NCBI GenBank assembly: GCA_013995675.1
Contig: VWRR01000015.1
Span: forward strand, 62,001-126,000
Reading direction: 5' to 3'
From: Cyanidiococcus yangmingshanensis
Lineage: Eukaryota > Rhodophyta > Bangiophyceae > Cyanidiales > Cyanidiaceae
Length of the DNA: 64,000 bases
A program made the translations under genes and the position numbers. The notes beneath the pieces were generated by a model. It was not told the DNA's origin, did no database searches, and worked only from the letters and a program-made list of their open reading frames with translations. Positions 46,701 through 58,062 of the stretch are shown piece by piece. Position 1 is the stretch's first letter. Every line of letters begins with the position of its first letter.

Positions 46701-47632
46701 CCTCGCAAGCACTTGTCCACTGAGGTGACTCGAACGACGGTCGATGTCCAACGTCGTCATCCACTGGTGCGTTCAAAACGTCCGCCGACACGTTTTTGAG
46801 CAACTGCGTGCCCAAGGATACATCGCTCAGGGTCTTGCTAGCGGATCGGCCGAGGTGTTGCCGACGCAACCCGTTGATGTAGGCAATGGTCTGGTGCTGC
46901 TATCGCTGGGTGCATTTCCATCCGCAACGGCTGACCGAGTTCGTCTCTATCGGAATGAGGGATACCTGTTACCGCCTGGTTTTCACTCTGTTCGTCAGTT
47001 GAGCGCCTCAGGGCATTGGTACGAGACTCGAATAGAGACCGCTTCGTCGTCGAGTCCGAACACCACCAGCAATGGGCCTGTGTATCGTGTGCAACAGGTA
47101 GAGTTCGTTTTTCCTGAACAAGACAAGCCCGCCGAATGTCTTGTTCCTGTTGCAGACGGGTTTGCGAAATCGGGGCCCAACCTGAACGAACTTTGGATTC
47201 AGGTCATGAACAGTGAAGCGGAGACGGGTCTCGCTCCAGGCACAGCCTCCTTTGTGACCCTGGTGAGTGGTTTCGAGCGAGCCGGACTAGGCGACCCCTT
47301 GTACAACGCTGTTTACGAAACTTGCCGAATGCGCATGCCTATCTTGTGGATGCGGAAGCATCGACGGACGATTTCCCTACACCACAACCGCAGCAGCAAG
47401 CAAGGACAAGGCTCTGAATGGAGCGACGCGACGACCCGTAACACTGAAACAGATGGACATGAGGTTGCTGGACGAGCAGCAGCAGCAGCAGCAGTGTCTG
47501 GTGTTTCTAAGCGGCTCATTGGCCGCGTCGTCGTCGTTTCCACCCAGCGCCGAGTCTCCAAGGAACGAGCCCGAAAGCAGACCATCCTTCGAGGCCAATG
47601 ATCTGGTCGAGAATCGTGCTCCTGATCCCTAG
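43718..47632 (+). CDS. FHA - SANT/SLIDE-like - FYRN/FYRC chromatin protein, five to six +1 shifts
   Basis: Segment one (43718-44710) has an FHA-like domain: VSLGRSV, FSNKLSRRHATIQW, FEVYCSGKNGVLV, IMLGDCLVVLLLP. A SANT-like helix set follows: WSKIDQETLLRGLMRYGYGRWKEIVQ. Segment two (to 45053) has the SLIDE-like LLRGVYSLGFGDFNRFWEEP and a DEDEDVDE tract. A linker then changes frame twice (45012-45245). Segment three (to 46162) has ARYRLEKAQRFTRKQAMEFERSLVNHG. Segment four (to 46799) has LPPWWRAVHDRALLYGIDRHGLG, like the CHD6-9 C-terminal repeats. Segment five has an FYRN block (EGYLLPPGFHSVRQL, HWYETRIE, VYRVQQVEFVF) and an FYRC-like end. A final frame with a polyQ tract ends at TAG 47630-47632; the alternative frame stops at 47601. 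Domain calls are moderate. No helicase core is present. Confidence 0.68.
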
Positions 47633-48066
47633 AGACGCATCGGGAACAGAGATCACGCTTTTTCGATAAAGCAACCAATCGATGGCGATACTGCAGTTGG
47701 TCTACGCATCACCGCTGCATCCACTTTGTGGGTCGATGTTCGTTCGGTAACGAATCCGTGCCGGTGATGGTGTCTGCACTGGAGTTTGGGCTTCTCATCC
47801 GTCGCTCGTGAGTGCGACGTATCGAGCGATGAACAACTGCTTGTTCGTTTTTTGGAGGTGTCAAGAACGATGGCACGAACCGAAAGCAGGGTACGAATCT
47901 GGAGTCGTGTTGGTACAGGTCCAGATACAAAGCAACATGACCGTCTCGAATGAACGGCCTGTATTTTTCATCAACATTCCAGCCAAGGCAGCACGACGAA
48001 CCACGAATACGGACACGTTTCCCGTAAAACTTTATTGTAGACGGTCTTTAAATGAAGAGATGGTGG
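47633..48066. other. Short intergenic, no gene
   Basis: 434 bases between converging genes. No supported frame. Confidence 0.55.
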
Positions 48067-49905
48067 TTAGATCGAAAGACTTGTGTTTTCAGACGCTTCT
48101 TCGCTGTCGGAGCGCTCATCCATGTGCTCTTTCCACGTCGACTGAGTGAGCGCGACCACTGGGACTGGTGCTTCGGCCAGTGCTGAACCCGGAAATCCCA
48201 ACAAGGTCATCAGCGAGCGAGGTGGTGGTTTCGTTGCCCCCAAATGAGCGAGAAAGCGCTCTAGTGCACGGTCTCGTAGTGTCTGTAATGATCCTGGGCG
48301 TTGATGAGCCTCCACCAAGGCAGCCTGGAGTTGTTGACGACGACGTTTGCTCGTGGCCAATGCATTGGCCAGGTTTCTCGACCTAGCCATGTCTGCTGGT
48401 TGAAGAAACGTTCCGTGCAAGTCGTTACTGGACGCGCTCGACTTGGATGTCGTCAGGAACGGTTCACGCGTTTCCATAACCGGCATCGATTCGGGATGGC
48501 TCAGCCATTGCTCCAGAAGCGAGTCACCCCATGCCCGACAGAGTTCACCAAGTTTGGCGGCAGAGGCCCGCGCCATCGCTGCTCCAATCCTCCGACAGAG
48601 CGCGGTATCGGCGGAGAGCGGTCTCCGGAAGAGACGAGCTTGCAGAGCCAGACCAGTGATGGGCACTCCCAGAATCTGGCAGGTTTGCAGACAGAGCAGA
48701 AACGCCGGTTGGAACTTGTCCAGCCATTCCTGGTAGAGACGCGTACAGGCGTCAAGCAGCGTCTGCTGATTAGGTTGCTCCATAAGCCGAGCCTGTACCC
48801 AACTATAGGCAAAACGAAGCACCTGGACAAGCTGAACGAGCGACATTGACCCAGTGGCTAGTTCTCGGTCCAAAACCATGAGCATATTGGCATCGAGCAG
48901 CAGTGGGCCCGGCAAGAAGAGGCCACGCTCGGTGAGCCATGGTCGTAGCATCGTCGCCGTCGACGGAAGACACAACGACTCACTGGTTAAATAGGGTCGT
49001 TCCCGAACCGTAAGTAGATCATCGAGTATCGACTGGACGAGTTCATCGATGTTGTGTCGCGACAGACCCGAGGCATTCCCCGAATCATCCGCTGTTTGAG
49101 GCTGATCGACGCGCACCTCGACCGCAGTCGGTTCCAGGGCACCATAGAGGAGGAAACGCATCGGTTTCACCACCGATAAAGTCACAGAAACGTCGTCAGC
49201 AGTCTGTGTTAAGTCAAGGTTGGCTACGTAATAGAGCAGGTCACGAATCAGTTGCGTTGTACTTGGTGTTGATTGAATCGCGAGCAGATCCAGCGCCACA
49301 ACATCCACCGAACGGATGCGTTCCCATACACTACGTAATCGTTGACCTGGTATTGGATCCAGAAAGACCCAAGTATACGTTTGCTGCATCTTCAAAAGCT
49401 CGTCCACGGTCGCTCGGTCACCATTGAGGACAAACACCAAGGAGCGTGGTCGTTGGAGCGCTGCAGTCAACTGCTGACTCCATGGCTTGAGCATTCGTCG
49501 CCATGCTCTGCCCAGCTGTATCATGTACTTATGGAGTGGGTGTCGCTCGTTGCTATCGATCGCCAACCAGTCTGAGCGCGCTTCCTGATCATCACTCGCT
49601 GGGACGGTCTGGTGAGTGCAGGTCTCGACACTAGCCGAACGACGTCCACGTAGTGCGTATCTTGTCCGACAAGTCTCCTGATCGACTGCTGGGGGCGTTG
49701 TGGTCGCCTGAGGCTTGACCAACCAACGATAGGCTTCCGTAACCGCCAACGATCGTGGCGGAGACGCTGCTGAAGACTCCATCCGAACACGGTGTTCGGC
49801 AACGCAGTCGTCGTCGTCGTCGGGCTGGAACGTTCTCGTCCGGCGACCTCGGCCAATAGAACGTTCTTCTATGGGTTCGGGTCTGGGCACGTCACCACAG
49901 CGCAT
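48067..49905 (-). CDS. Unassigned 613-residue protein, weakly ORC3-like
   Basis: The frame is long and clean, with an ATG at 49905 and ordinary coding composition. The N-terminal ~100 residues are polar with a poly-Asp run (FQPDDDDDC). Then come alternating helices and strands: PRSLVFVLNGDRATVDELL, TYTWVFLDPIPG, VVALDLLAIQS. The C-terminal helical part includes SLVQLVQVLRFAYSWVQARLM, LYQEWLDKFQPAFLLCLQTCQIL, and a charged end. An AAA-like fold without Walker residues and the F...L....L......FLL.L pattern recall ORC3, but the match is weak. I treat the function as unknown. It is intact. Confidence 0.55.
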   Translation of the reverse strand: MRCGDVPRPEPIEERSIGRGRRTRTFQPDDDDDCVAEHRVRMESSAASPPRSLAVTEAYRWLVKPQATTTPPAVDQETCRTRYALRGRRSASVETCTHQTVPASDDQEARSDWLAIDSNERHPLHKYMIQLGRAWRRMLKPWSQQLTAALQRPRSLVFVLNGDRATVDELLKMQQTYTWVFLDPIPGQRLRSVWERIRSVDVVALDLLAIQSTPSTTQLIRDLLYYVANLDLTQTADDVSVTLSVVKPMRFLLYGALEPTAVEVRVDQPQTADDSGNASGLSRHNIDELVQSILDDLLTVRERPYLTSESLCLPSTATMLRPWLTERGLFLPGPLLLDANMLMVLDRELATGSMSLVQLVQVLRFAYSWVQARLMEQPNQQTLLDACTRLYQEWLDKFQPAFLLCLQTCQILGVPITGLALQARLFRRPLSADTALCRRIGAAMARASAAKLGELCRAWGDSLLEQWLSHPESMPVMETREPFLTTSKSSASSNDLHGTFLQPADMARSRNLANALATSKRRRQQLQAALVEAHQRPGSLQTLRDRALERFLAHLGATKPPPRSLMTLLGFPGSALAEAPVPVVALTQSTWKEHMDERSDSEEASENTSLSI

Positions 49906-50426
49906 CGAAGGAGAAGCGCTCGGTTTTCTCTGCAAGCAACAACGCGGGATTCGAAGCGATCTGGCTCAAGCACGCGACTGCTCCACGTTGTCGCCGTCAG
50001 TGTGATTGCTTCGTCCCAGTCGCACCAAGTCCGTTCGATTCAGGAATCGATCACCTGAGTCTCAAACAAGCAGTGTTCGTTCGTCCCTGGTGCGCTCCCG
50101 GACCCTGGCGGCTTCCCCAAAGCCGTTCTCCACTTGACGAGCACCAGCGGGTACCCTGGTATCGGGACGATCTCGAAAATCTCTCTCTCAGATGCTTCCA
50201 GATCCAATCAACCCGTTTGTATTCAGATAAGAACTGCTCATGAGTTCCAGAAAGGAATCAACGCTTGGAGAGCAGTCGTTGGTTCGAGACGAATAACGCG
50301 TTGCCATCGTTCCCGCTCGGTGTTCAAACGCGTGCTGTGAACAGACGAGAAGCGTTTCTCTTTTTCGGTGCTCATCGGGGTTGTTTACAAAACCTACACT
50401 GACGCTTCAGAGCGATTGCATTGATC
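49906..50426. other. Divergent intergenic region
   Basis: 521 bases, no gene seen. Promoters of the flanking divergent genes are expected here. Confidence 0.55.
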
Positions 50427-50699
50427 ATGTCCGCGTCACGTACTCATTATACCGGTTTCGCTGGCGTGAGGAATGCCGTATACAACGTGTTCATGCGTCG
50501 GTCCTCGGTTTTCGCGTTGGTCATTGTCGCGCTCGGTTATGCTGGCTCGGAGGCGATGAACACTGCCACGGAACGTTTTTGGGAACGAGCGAACCGAGGA
50601 AAACTCTGGAAAGACTTGGAGGCCCAAGTTTTGGCCAGGAGTGCCCAGGAAGCAGAAACAGCACCCCCGGAAGCGGAAGCGTCGTCTGCAGCGAACTGA
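50427..50699 (+). CDS. QCR9: Cytochrome bc1 complex subunit 9 (QCR9/UQCR10)
   Basis: QCR9 is a small single-span subunit of mitochondrial complex III. The 90-residue product contains YNVFMRRSSVFALVIVALGYAGSEAMNTATERFWERANRGKLWKDLE. In the family this corresponds to the Y...F.R...F......A......D......WE..N.GK.WKD pattern: a membrane helix followed by the conserved N-x-GKLWKD end. A short acidic Ala/Glu tail follows. The ATG at 50427 is preferred over the in-frame near-start two codons earlier. Confidence 0.88.
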   Translation: MSASRTHYTGFAGVRNAVYNVFMRRSSVFALVIVALGYAGSEAMNTATERFWERANRGKLWKDLEAQVLARSAQEAETAPPEAEASSAAN

Positions 50700-51544
50700 C
50701 GAGGACCAGCGTTGCTGTCTCCGTAGACTTCAACGTCCGAGACTAGAAACGAATCGTGCTGGACCACTCAAGACTGATCACTGTTAGCGATCGTATAGGG
50801 ACTGTTCTGGTGGGTTGGTACACCAGTGATGGGCTGGTGTGGTCGACAGGGCCTCTCCGCCACGAGCCTTGCGGCCTCGGTCGCGTGCACTCGACACGAC
50901 TCGGAAGCAGGTCAGCGTCCCAGACGAAGAAAGCATGGCGTTTCCAACAGTCGAGCACCAATATATTCTATCATCTTCTGTGGATGCAGACGAGCAGCGT
51001 GTCTCCCCTGGGAAGGTATCGATCGTGTCGGTCACGGCTCGGTACGGCCTGCCCTGCGCAGGGATGGGGTTCGCTGTACGAGCCACTGCTGAACAAGCGA
51101 CCCGTATCGTTCTCGGTCTGACGTTCTAGGGCATGGAACGGTATGCTTCGCCCGCATACGTATCGCTTTGTGCTGTCCTTTCGAGCATATTTTCAGACAG
51201 GTTCGGTTCAGGGCTCTTCTGCGTAAAATCGCGTCGATACCTCGTCGACATGGCCACGGTGCTGGTGATCGTGTTGTTCAGTTGCTGAATGCGTTCGTTG
51301 GTGTTCCAGAGGCCGAGCTTGATCGAGGCTCTGTTGATGCTCTCGGAACGGAGCCCGCTGCGCTTCTCGTGAACTGCGAGGCACTCGGTCGTGGTTGCTT
51401 CGTTTGCGGAGCAGTGTTCGCTGCTCTTGGCGACGGTAGCCGAAGCCGCCAGCGTCAAGCCTGGGTGTACGCAAACGGCGTACGAGCGTTCCGAAACTTG
51501 AACGACATCTGTTCTTGGTGTCGTGGTGGTCTTTTTTGGTACTC
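50700..51544. other. Interval with unresolved small open frames
   Basis: Two stretches look moderately protein-like. Plus-strand 50839-51129 ends GFAVRATAEQATRIVLGLTF. A minus-strand pair, 51543 down to 51126 with one +1 join, includes LGLWNTNERIQQLNNTITS. Neither has a family I recognise. The minus-strand ATG overlaps the SAMHD1-like ATG in a CATG palindrome, which makes it suspect. Confidence 0.35.
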
Positions 51545-53095
51545 ATGACGACGGTAGGCGTTTCCGTACCATCAGGCAAAGTGTTTAACGATAGCATCCA
51601 CGGCCATGTCTTTATGCCTAGTTACTGTGTGCGTGTGATCGACACGCCGCACTATCAGCGGTTGCGAGACCTCAAGCAACTCGGAGCCGTGTACTGGACT
51701 TTTCCGGGAGCGTGTCACAACCGATTCGAACATAGTATAGGGACAGCTTACCTGGCAGGCGCGATGGTTACCAATCTATTGGCTCGCGACGATACGTTGG
51801 CGCTGCAACTCGCTGTCACTGCTGACGAGGGAAGCACCGGCTGCACTGCGCGATCGGGGGCTCTCTCTCAGCTCCCGGAAACCGTGACGTTCTCAGCGAA
51901 GCGAACACACCACTGCAGTGCCACTGAGGTCGCGCTATCAGGCTGCCGTGAAATAGAGCGTGATCTGCGTCTGGTACGGTTAGCAGGTCTCTGTCATGAT
52001 CTCGGTCATGGACCATTCTCCCATGTCTTTGACCATCAAGTACTGCCTCGACGCGGTATCACAGATGACCTATTCGGTCGTTTTCACGAACAACGATCGA
52101 CGATGTTGCTAAGGCATCTCTGTCACCATTTCGAGGTGGCCCTGGATCGTTCAGAGGAGGCACTTGTTGCCGACATCATTCTTGGACGAATTCCACCAAC
52201 CAGTGAACGCCTGGAACGCCGATTCCTCTTCTCGGTCGTCAATAATCAACGCTCTGGTGTCGATGTAGATAAGTTCGACTACTTGACTCGAGATGCACGC
52301 TATACGCTTCCCCGTTCTGCTGGCTTCGACTATGAGCGCTTTCTTCGCTTCAGCCGAATCATCGATGATGAGATCTGTTACCACATCAAGGAGGCGAACA
52401 ACCTCTACGACATGTTCAGTACCCGAATGCGGATGCACAAAATGGTCTATAATCATCGAGCCGTCAAGGCGTGTGAGTTCATGATCACCGACGCCTTGGT
52501 GCTGGCGGATGAACACTTGGGCCTCTCCCGCTCCATTCAGGACCCCGAGGCGTTCCTGCAACTCAGTGATTGGGTCTTGAAACGCATCGAGTTTGCCACT
52601 GAGGCGGCCCTGGCGCCGGCCAAAGCCCTGGTCCAGCAGTTGCAGCGACGAGAGTTGTATCGCTTTGTCGCCGCAGCGCTGATTCCGGACTCGTGGCCAA
52701 CGCTGAGTGCCGAGGACGTGACTGCCTGGCAGCAGGATGGCTCGGTGCAATTGCGGCCCGAGGATCTCATTGTTCACTACCAGGTCATCAATTACGGCAA
52801 ACACGGGGGTGCAGATCCTGTCGAGCAGGTGCGATTCTTCATCGACTGGTTCACGGACGAGACCATAGGTGTTCGGAGGGATCAGGTGAGCTCTTTGATT
52901 CCGGTGCATTTCGAGGAGCGCATGATGATGGTTTATTCGCGAAACCGAGAGCCGCGCTATGTGCACAGTGCACGGCAGGCGTTTGAGCGGCTGCTTCAAC
53001 GACGAGGAGGTCTCAGTCCGTCACATCGTCGATTGGTTCGCGAAGACCAGCTACCGTATCTCTTCCCGGAAAGCAAAGCCCGCATGCATCCATGA
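51545..53095 (+). CDS. SAMHD1-like dNTP triphosphohydrolase (HD domain)
   Basis: SAMHD1-type enzymes cleave dNTPs to nucleosides and triphosphate. From the ATG at 51545 come 516 residues with KVFNDSIHGHVFM and DTPHYQRLRDLKQLGAVYWTFPGACHNRFEHSIGTAYLAG (metal His ~63). Next are LAGLCHDLGHGPFSHVFD (His-Asp ~151-152), FHEQRSTMLLRHL (catalytic His ~181), and VVNNQRSGVDVDKFDYLTRDAR (metal Asp ~242). The full H...HD...D set is present and the C-terminal domain is normal in length. A ~45-residue low-similarity insertion separates the first His from the HD pair. There is no SAM domain ahead of it. The gene is intact. Confidence 0.94.
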   Translation: MTTVGVSVPSGKVFNDSIHGHVFMPSYCVRVIDTPHYQRLRDLKQLGAVYWTFPGACHNRFEHSIGTAYLAGAMVTNLLARDDTLALQLAVTADEGSTGCTARSGALSQLPETVTFSAKRTHHCSATEVALSGCREIERDLRLVRLAGLCHDLGHGPFSHVFDHQVLPRRGITDDLFGRFHEQRSTMLLRHLCHHFEVALDRSEEALVADIILGRIPPTSERLERRFLFSVVNNQRSGVDVDKFDYLTRDARYTLPRSAGFDYERFLRFSRIIDDEICYHIKEANNLYDMFSTRMRMHKMVYNHRAVKACEFMITDALVLADEHLGLSRSIQDPEAFLQLSDWVLKRIEFATEAALAPAKALVQQLQRRELYRFVAAALIPDSWPTLSAEDVTAWQQDGSVQLRPEDLIVHYQVINYGKHGGADPVEQVRFFIDWFTDETIGVRRDQVSSLIPVHFEERMMMVYSRNREPRYVHSARQAFERLLQRRGGLSPSHRRLVREDQLPYLFPESKARMHP

Positions 53096-53739
53096 TTTCG
53101 ACGAGGACACCAAGAGAGGAGTCTGACGAGCTCGCTGATCCATACCCGAGTATAGAGGGAACTCGGAAGCTTAACGCTGTAGGAAGTCTAAAAGCGTGAA
53201 ATCGTCGAAGCATGACCCGGTTGACACCTGATGCCGCTCACACGTCCTACCGAGAGCACTTGGGGAGTATCGGGAATGCGACCGAGGCCCCTACCGTTTC
53301 GATGGGTCAGGATCATGCGTCACACGTCTAGAGCGGCGCCTCCTCGACCCTGGCACTTGTCTGACGACGACACCCATCGCATGGCTCGTTATGCAGCCAT
53401 GGGCATGGATACACGCCTCGGAGGGATGTAGAGGCGACTTGCTGTGGTGGCAAGGACGCATCCATGCTGGCGACATCAACGTTCAGGGTCTGTGTCGACT
53501 CGAATCGGGCGGCTTGCTCAAGGACGCTCCTTCGGTGCGTTCCGCTCGAAGAGCCGCCCTGGACGATTGCACCCTGTTCGTGCAAGAGCCAGTCTCTGGT
53601 TCGGACACCAGCTTGGCGAGCGTTCCATCAAACACGAGTGACGCAGGGCAGCATCGGATTCCATCGTGAACAGAACCGCTGCGTTTGGCCCTATTTGGCG
53701 AGTAGGTACGACCATCGAGCATGGTTCATCCAGTGGCCT
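53096..53739. other. Short intergenic, no gene
   Basis: 644 bases between converging genes. Overlapping 60-120 codon frames on both strands, none supported. Confidence 0.5.
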
Positions 53740-55560
53740 TTAAGTATGTCTGTTGCTCAAGGACGTGAGGTGCTCGAGTGCCTTGTCGGCCTGGTAGGCA
53801 ACATCGATATCGGTCTCTGCGTCGCTGGCTGACGAGCGTGCTTCCAACGCCGGCCGGAGGTGCTTCTCTCGGGCCTCCGACGATAGATAGGGCGCAACCT
53901 GGATGCAGATCTTGGCTGCCACCAGCCGAACGTTCGCCACAGGGTCATGAAAGGCTTTCTGTAAGAGCAGTGGAAGCAGATACGTCTCGTTGGTTGAGGC
54001 GTCAAGAACTGCCGCCAGCTCCCCAACTGCCTGCAGCGCCGTGATTCGATACAGATAGGAGCTGCTAGAATCAAAGATATGCTGGATGCACGGAATGGCT
54101 TGATCGATAGCCCAGCTTGTTCCAAATAGACGCACCAGCTCTCGCAAGTTGGTAATGGCTGCTTCCCGGACAGCATACACGGCATCCGTCAGCCAGGCTA
54201 CGCAGAGTAAGCCAAGTTTGCGGTCTAGATCAAAATAACGTCGGCCCAGTTGTTTCGCCAGTGCCGCCATATGCTCAATGATTGCGAGACGAACGCGCCA
54301 GTTGCGATCCTCCGCGAGCTCCACAATCGCTGGCAAGAGATCGCTCACGAGGCGTTCGATCCCCACAACTGAGCTCAGCTGGTCCAGGTGCGAGATGACA
54401 CTCAGACGAACATCCGGGAATTCGTCCTTCAAAAGGATCAGAACCAGGGGAAGCAGCGCGTCCAGCGTCTCCGTGCGACCAAGTATGGGCGCTAGCGAGA
54501 GGATTGAGCCCGCTACCGCTGTTCGTACATGTTGATTGGCGTCGTGCACGAGTTCTTTCAGGATCGGAACAAGCTCACGACCAGTGGCATCGGCACCAAC
54601 CACACGCGCTGCATCCGCCAGTTTCATGGCTGCAGCGGTGCGGACCTCGGCCTCACCATCACGAAGCAGTCGACAAAAGTCACTCAGCATTCCCTCTGGA
54701 TTCACACTGGTGAGCCGGTCCGCTACCAGATAGCGCACTCGCCAGGATTTATCCGCAGCGAGGCGGTGTATCAGATTGTAAAGCGTCGATCGATCCGCCT
54801 GGGGAAGCAAGTTCGCCATGTGTTCCGCGTTCTCCACCACGAGCAGACGCACCGAGTCCTGATCGTCTTCCGCGAGCTCTGCGAAGAGCTTTAATAGAAA
54901 ACCAGCGACATGGACAGGTTCGAGTGCGCTGGCAAACTCACCTAGACGGGAGGCTGCTGCTCGACGCACCATCGGCGTATCGTCTTTCGCCAACGTGAGA
55001 AAGAGAGATCGCAACTCGGCTCGAGCATCCGTTTCGGATTCAGGGAGGCCAGCGTACGTCACTGCGAATAGGGCCGTGGCCGAAATGCGAGAAGTGAACC
55101 AGTCGCCTTCCGAGAGTCGCTTCACCAGTGGATAAAAAGTCGATGCAAACCACCCCTCACCAGGCGAGCAGCTTCGCGCCAAGGAGAGGATCGACTCTAC
55201 CGCGCGCTCACGAACGACCGTCTCTTCGACCTGGGCGAGCTGCTCCAGCGGCTCCAGCAACGCAGGCAGGTGCTCTTTTCCGCCAATGTATGGAATGAAG
55301 TGTGCGTCCAGTTGACTCGCCAGGGCCAGCAACACCTCATCCTCATCATCGATGGTCTCGATAACGAAGGGCAAAAGTTCGGTCCGAGTTCGTTCCTCGC
55401 CGATTGCTCGCGCAATCGTCGGCAACTGCTCCACAGAATGAATCCGCAAGGAAATATCTTCATTCCGAAGTTCATCGATCAAAAGCGCGATTGGAGCCGC
55501 GTCGCGCGACTCGTCATCGGTAATATTCGCATTATCCAAAGCACTGGTAGCCACTTCCAT
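53740..55560 (-). CDS. Protein phosphatase 2A scaffold subunit A (PR65)
   Basis: PR65 is the HEAT-repeat scaffold that joins PP2A catalytic and regulatory subunits. From the ATG at 55560 the ~606 residues start [23 protein letters not shown], the first HEAT repeat. Repeats of ~39 residues follow to the end, including FRRRR-free but typical blocks [46 protein letters not shown], and [14 protein letters not shown]. Length and ~15 repeats match the family. The frame extends 49 codons further upstream without similarity. Intact. Confidence 0.95.
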   Translation of the reverse strand: MEVATSALDNANITDDESRDAAPIALLIDELRNEDISLRIHSVEQLPTIARAIGEERTRTELLPFVIETIDDEDEVLLALASQLDAHFIPYIGGKEHLPALLEPLEQLAQVEETVVRERAVESILSLARSCSPGEGWFASTFYPLVKRLSEGDWFTSRISATALFAVTYAGLPESETDARAELRSLFLTLAKDDTPMVRRAAASRLGEFASALEPVHVAGFLLKLFAELAEDDQDSVRLLVVENAEHMANLLPQADRSTLYNLIHRLAADKSWRVRYLVADRLTSVNPEGMLSDFCRLLRDGEAEVRTAAAMKLADAARVVGADATGRELVPILKELVHDANQHVRTAVAGSILSLAPILGRTETLDALLPLVLILLKDEFPDVRLSVISHLDQLSSVVGIERLVSDLLPAIVELAEDRNWRVRLAIIEHMAALAKQLGRRYFDLDRKLGLLCVAWLTDAVYAVREAAITNLRELVRLFGTSWAIDQAIPCIQHIFDSSSSYLYRITALQAVGELAAVLDASTNETYLLPLLLQKAFHDPVANVRLVAAKICIQVAPYLSSEAREKHLRPALEARSSASDAETDIDVAYQADKALEHLTSLSNRHT

Positions 55561-56699
55561 GCTGTCTTGAGCTCCGACAAACCGCGGAGCGCAGCGAGTG
55601 CGTCCCTGAAGCAACGGTTCGCGCGCACAGCTCTGGCTTGAGACACGAACGCCCTTCGACACCTCCCGTGCACGCTGCAACGCCGAGTGACCAGACAAGC
55701 GGGACAACGCTCTGAATACCCAATCACGCGTTTCAAGACCGACAATCTTACTCGTCTAGACGATCACACCCACAATAACCGACAACAAGCTTCGAGTAAC
55801 ACAGTTTCCGACCCCGTAAAAGCGCACGTCAGGGCCACAGAGACGCTCACCACGTCAGCTCGATAGGCGCGTCGCACGAGACGCTCCCAGGTACTGCAAC
55901 CTACTGTTGCTACCGTCGTTGCAACCGTAACCGTTGCACGGGCAGCTCCTCGAATGCCTCGAATCAAGCCAAACCCGTCTAGGGACTGCGCCACCCAGCA
56001 CGACACCGATCGCGTTGGCTTACGAGACACCGTGCCAGAAACGCGTCTAGTCACGGCTGCGTACAGCGGCAGACGCATCGCGCGCCCCTGATCGAGAGAA
56101 GCGCGCATGGGCCGCGCGACGTGACGACGAGGCGCCTCCGTCGCTGCCGCTGCCACCACCGTCGCGGACGATGTGGACCGATATGGGCAAGTTTTTGGAT
56201 CGCTGGCACCTGGTGTCTGGATTGGCCATGCTTGTCCGTGCTCGCGTCGAACGTCGATTCGAATCGGAGGATCACAGAGACTGGACTTTTTGGCACATCC
56301 GTGGATATGCATGCACCAGGAGCCGAACTGCTGGATCCTGGAAGAAAATGTATCTTTTGGTTTAGGATTGTCTATCGACGGGGAGGCCCTCGAGGGTGTC
56401 GGCGGACCGCCCCGGCCGTCGTCCCAACGACTGCGTCGCGCTCAGCGTGAGCGTTGTCCGCTGGACCCGTGCAACGCAGTCGACGGTGTCTTGTCGGATA
56501 GGCTGCAGTGGCAACGGGCACTGGAACACCTCGGTTGTCATCGAATTGGAACCGGTTTCGCGGAGAATTGAAGGCTTTGAAGAGAACGAGGCTACAGTGA
56601 CGTCTCCGGAGAAGACAAGGGCAACTTGTAGACCAGCCATCCTTTAATTCTGCGAAGGAAGCTGTACGGATTTTCTATAAAGGAGCACTCGTGGGTACC
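55561..56699. other. Divergent intergenic region
   Basis: 1.1 kb between PP2A-A and the plastid-targeted gene. A 182-codon minus-strand frame (55764-56312) and overlapping plus-strand frames (to 132 codons) lack motifs. Confidence 0.5.
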
Positions 56700-58062
56700 A
56701 TGTTCATTGGCACGAACGTTATCGCCGTGAGTGTGCACGCGCTCGGGTTACGTCGACGAGCGGCGCAACGGGTGGCTGCACGCGACGCCTCCGCACGGTC
56801 GAGGACGCCGCCAAGCCCCGCGCTGCATGCTTGGAGGCACCCGTCGAGGCTGCCGTTCGGCGCATGCAGAGCCGGGCGGTCGCTACGAATGATGACCGAG
56901 GTGCCACCTATTCAGCCGTGTCGAGAGGATGTCCTCTTAGGACAACTTGTTTTCATGAATCCGGAGCTTTTACCCAAGTTTATTGAAGAAAATTTGGAAG
57001 AATTCGATGCTTCTTTCTACGAATACTTGCAACAGAAAATAGACAAGTCGACTGATCTGGAGGAACGCGTCACCCTGAATACACTCAAAGACGCCATCAC
57101 GGATCTGATGAATCAGCTATTGCGGAAACACGCAACAGAGATGAAGGACGCCAACCCAAAAGATGCAGAGGCCGTCTCCGAGGCACAGTCACAACGTCAG
57201 CATGAGGAGATGTACCGAAACCTGGTCCAACATGCGGATGATCCCGAGCGGCTGCAGGTGGCGGTCTCTGCGAATTATGATCGCTTCACAGCAGATTTTT
57301 TGAACTACGTCTTCGGGAAAGCACACTCGGAACAGGCGAATTCACCGGCCGTGGCCAGAGTCTCCCAAGCCATCAACGATGAGATGAAGTCACGTATGGA
57401 AAAAGCGGCTCAGCGCTTGACGGAGGTATTGCGAGGAGGATCTCCGAACGAGATGACCAAGAAAATGCGTGAGATTGGATCGGCAGGTGGTATTGATGAA
57501 GCGTTTATGCTCCTGGTAGCGGCAAACACCGAGAGAGCCAAGAAAGAGGGCGCCAATGTGCAGGTGCTCCAGATTCTCGAGCAACTGCGTGAGCAGGCAT
57601 CACGAATCATCGACGAAGCCGTGAAGGACAAGGAATTGCGGCTTGTGCGTGCCCTCTTGCGTACCGAGGACCCGGAGAAGCGACGCCAACTGCTCTTTGC
57701 AGCCTTTCTCTCCAAAAGATCGCGTGTTCTTGCCTTCGGGAGCGGAACCCGATACCGAGATGGAGATCAATGGGAAGCGGTTTCTGGAAATTATCAAAGA
57801 GCTCATCGAAAAGTATGGATCCATCGATCCGAAGTTGGTTTCGCGCTGTCGCGAGATTGGTGATCAGGCCGAGGAGGTTGCTCGAGAGCTCCTCGAGCTC
57901 ATCGGCAAGGATCCGCGCGAACTTCAGAACGAGGCGTGGATGCGGAGCGTGTCAGTCTTTGAGCTCGAGCGAATGGAAATTCAAGCTGAAATGGAGGGTC
58001 GCAAAATGCCCTGGCAAGAGCGCCCACCGGGTTTTGACGAACAAGGGCGCCGCCATTTGTGA
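56700..58062 (+). CDS. Plastid-targeted conserved unknown, helical, one +1 shift
   Basis: From ATG 56700 a ~60-residue Arg/Ala/Ser-rich presequence (VHALGLRRRAAQRVAARDAS...) precedes an acidic, strongly helical protein: LLGQLVFMNPELLPKFIEEN, EERVTLNTLKDAITDLMNQLL, SRMEKAAQRLTEVLRG, LLVAANTERAKKEGANVQVL. Frame one carries on to TGA at 57861-57863, but similarity to coding sequence switches near 57708-57722: LLFAAF, then SPKDRVFLPSG, INGKRFLEIIKELIEKYG, RCREIGDQAEEVARELLEL in the next frame. One base skipped in TTTCTCTCCAAAAGATC joins them. The fold recalls an uncharacterised plastid-lineage family. I cannot name a function. Confidence 0.65.
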
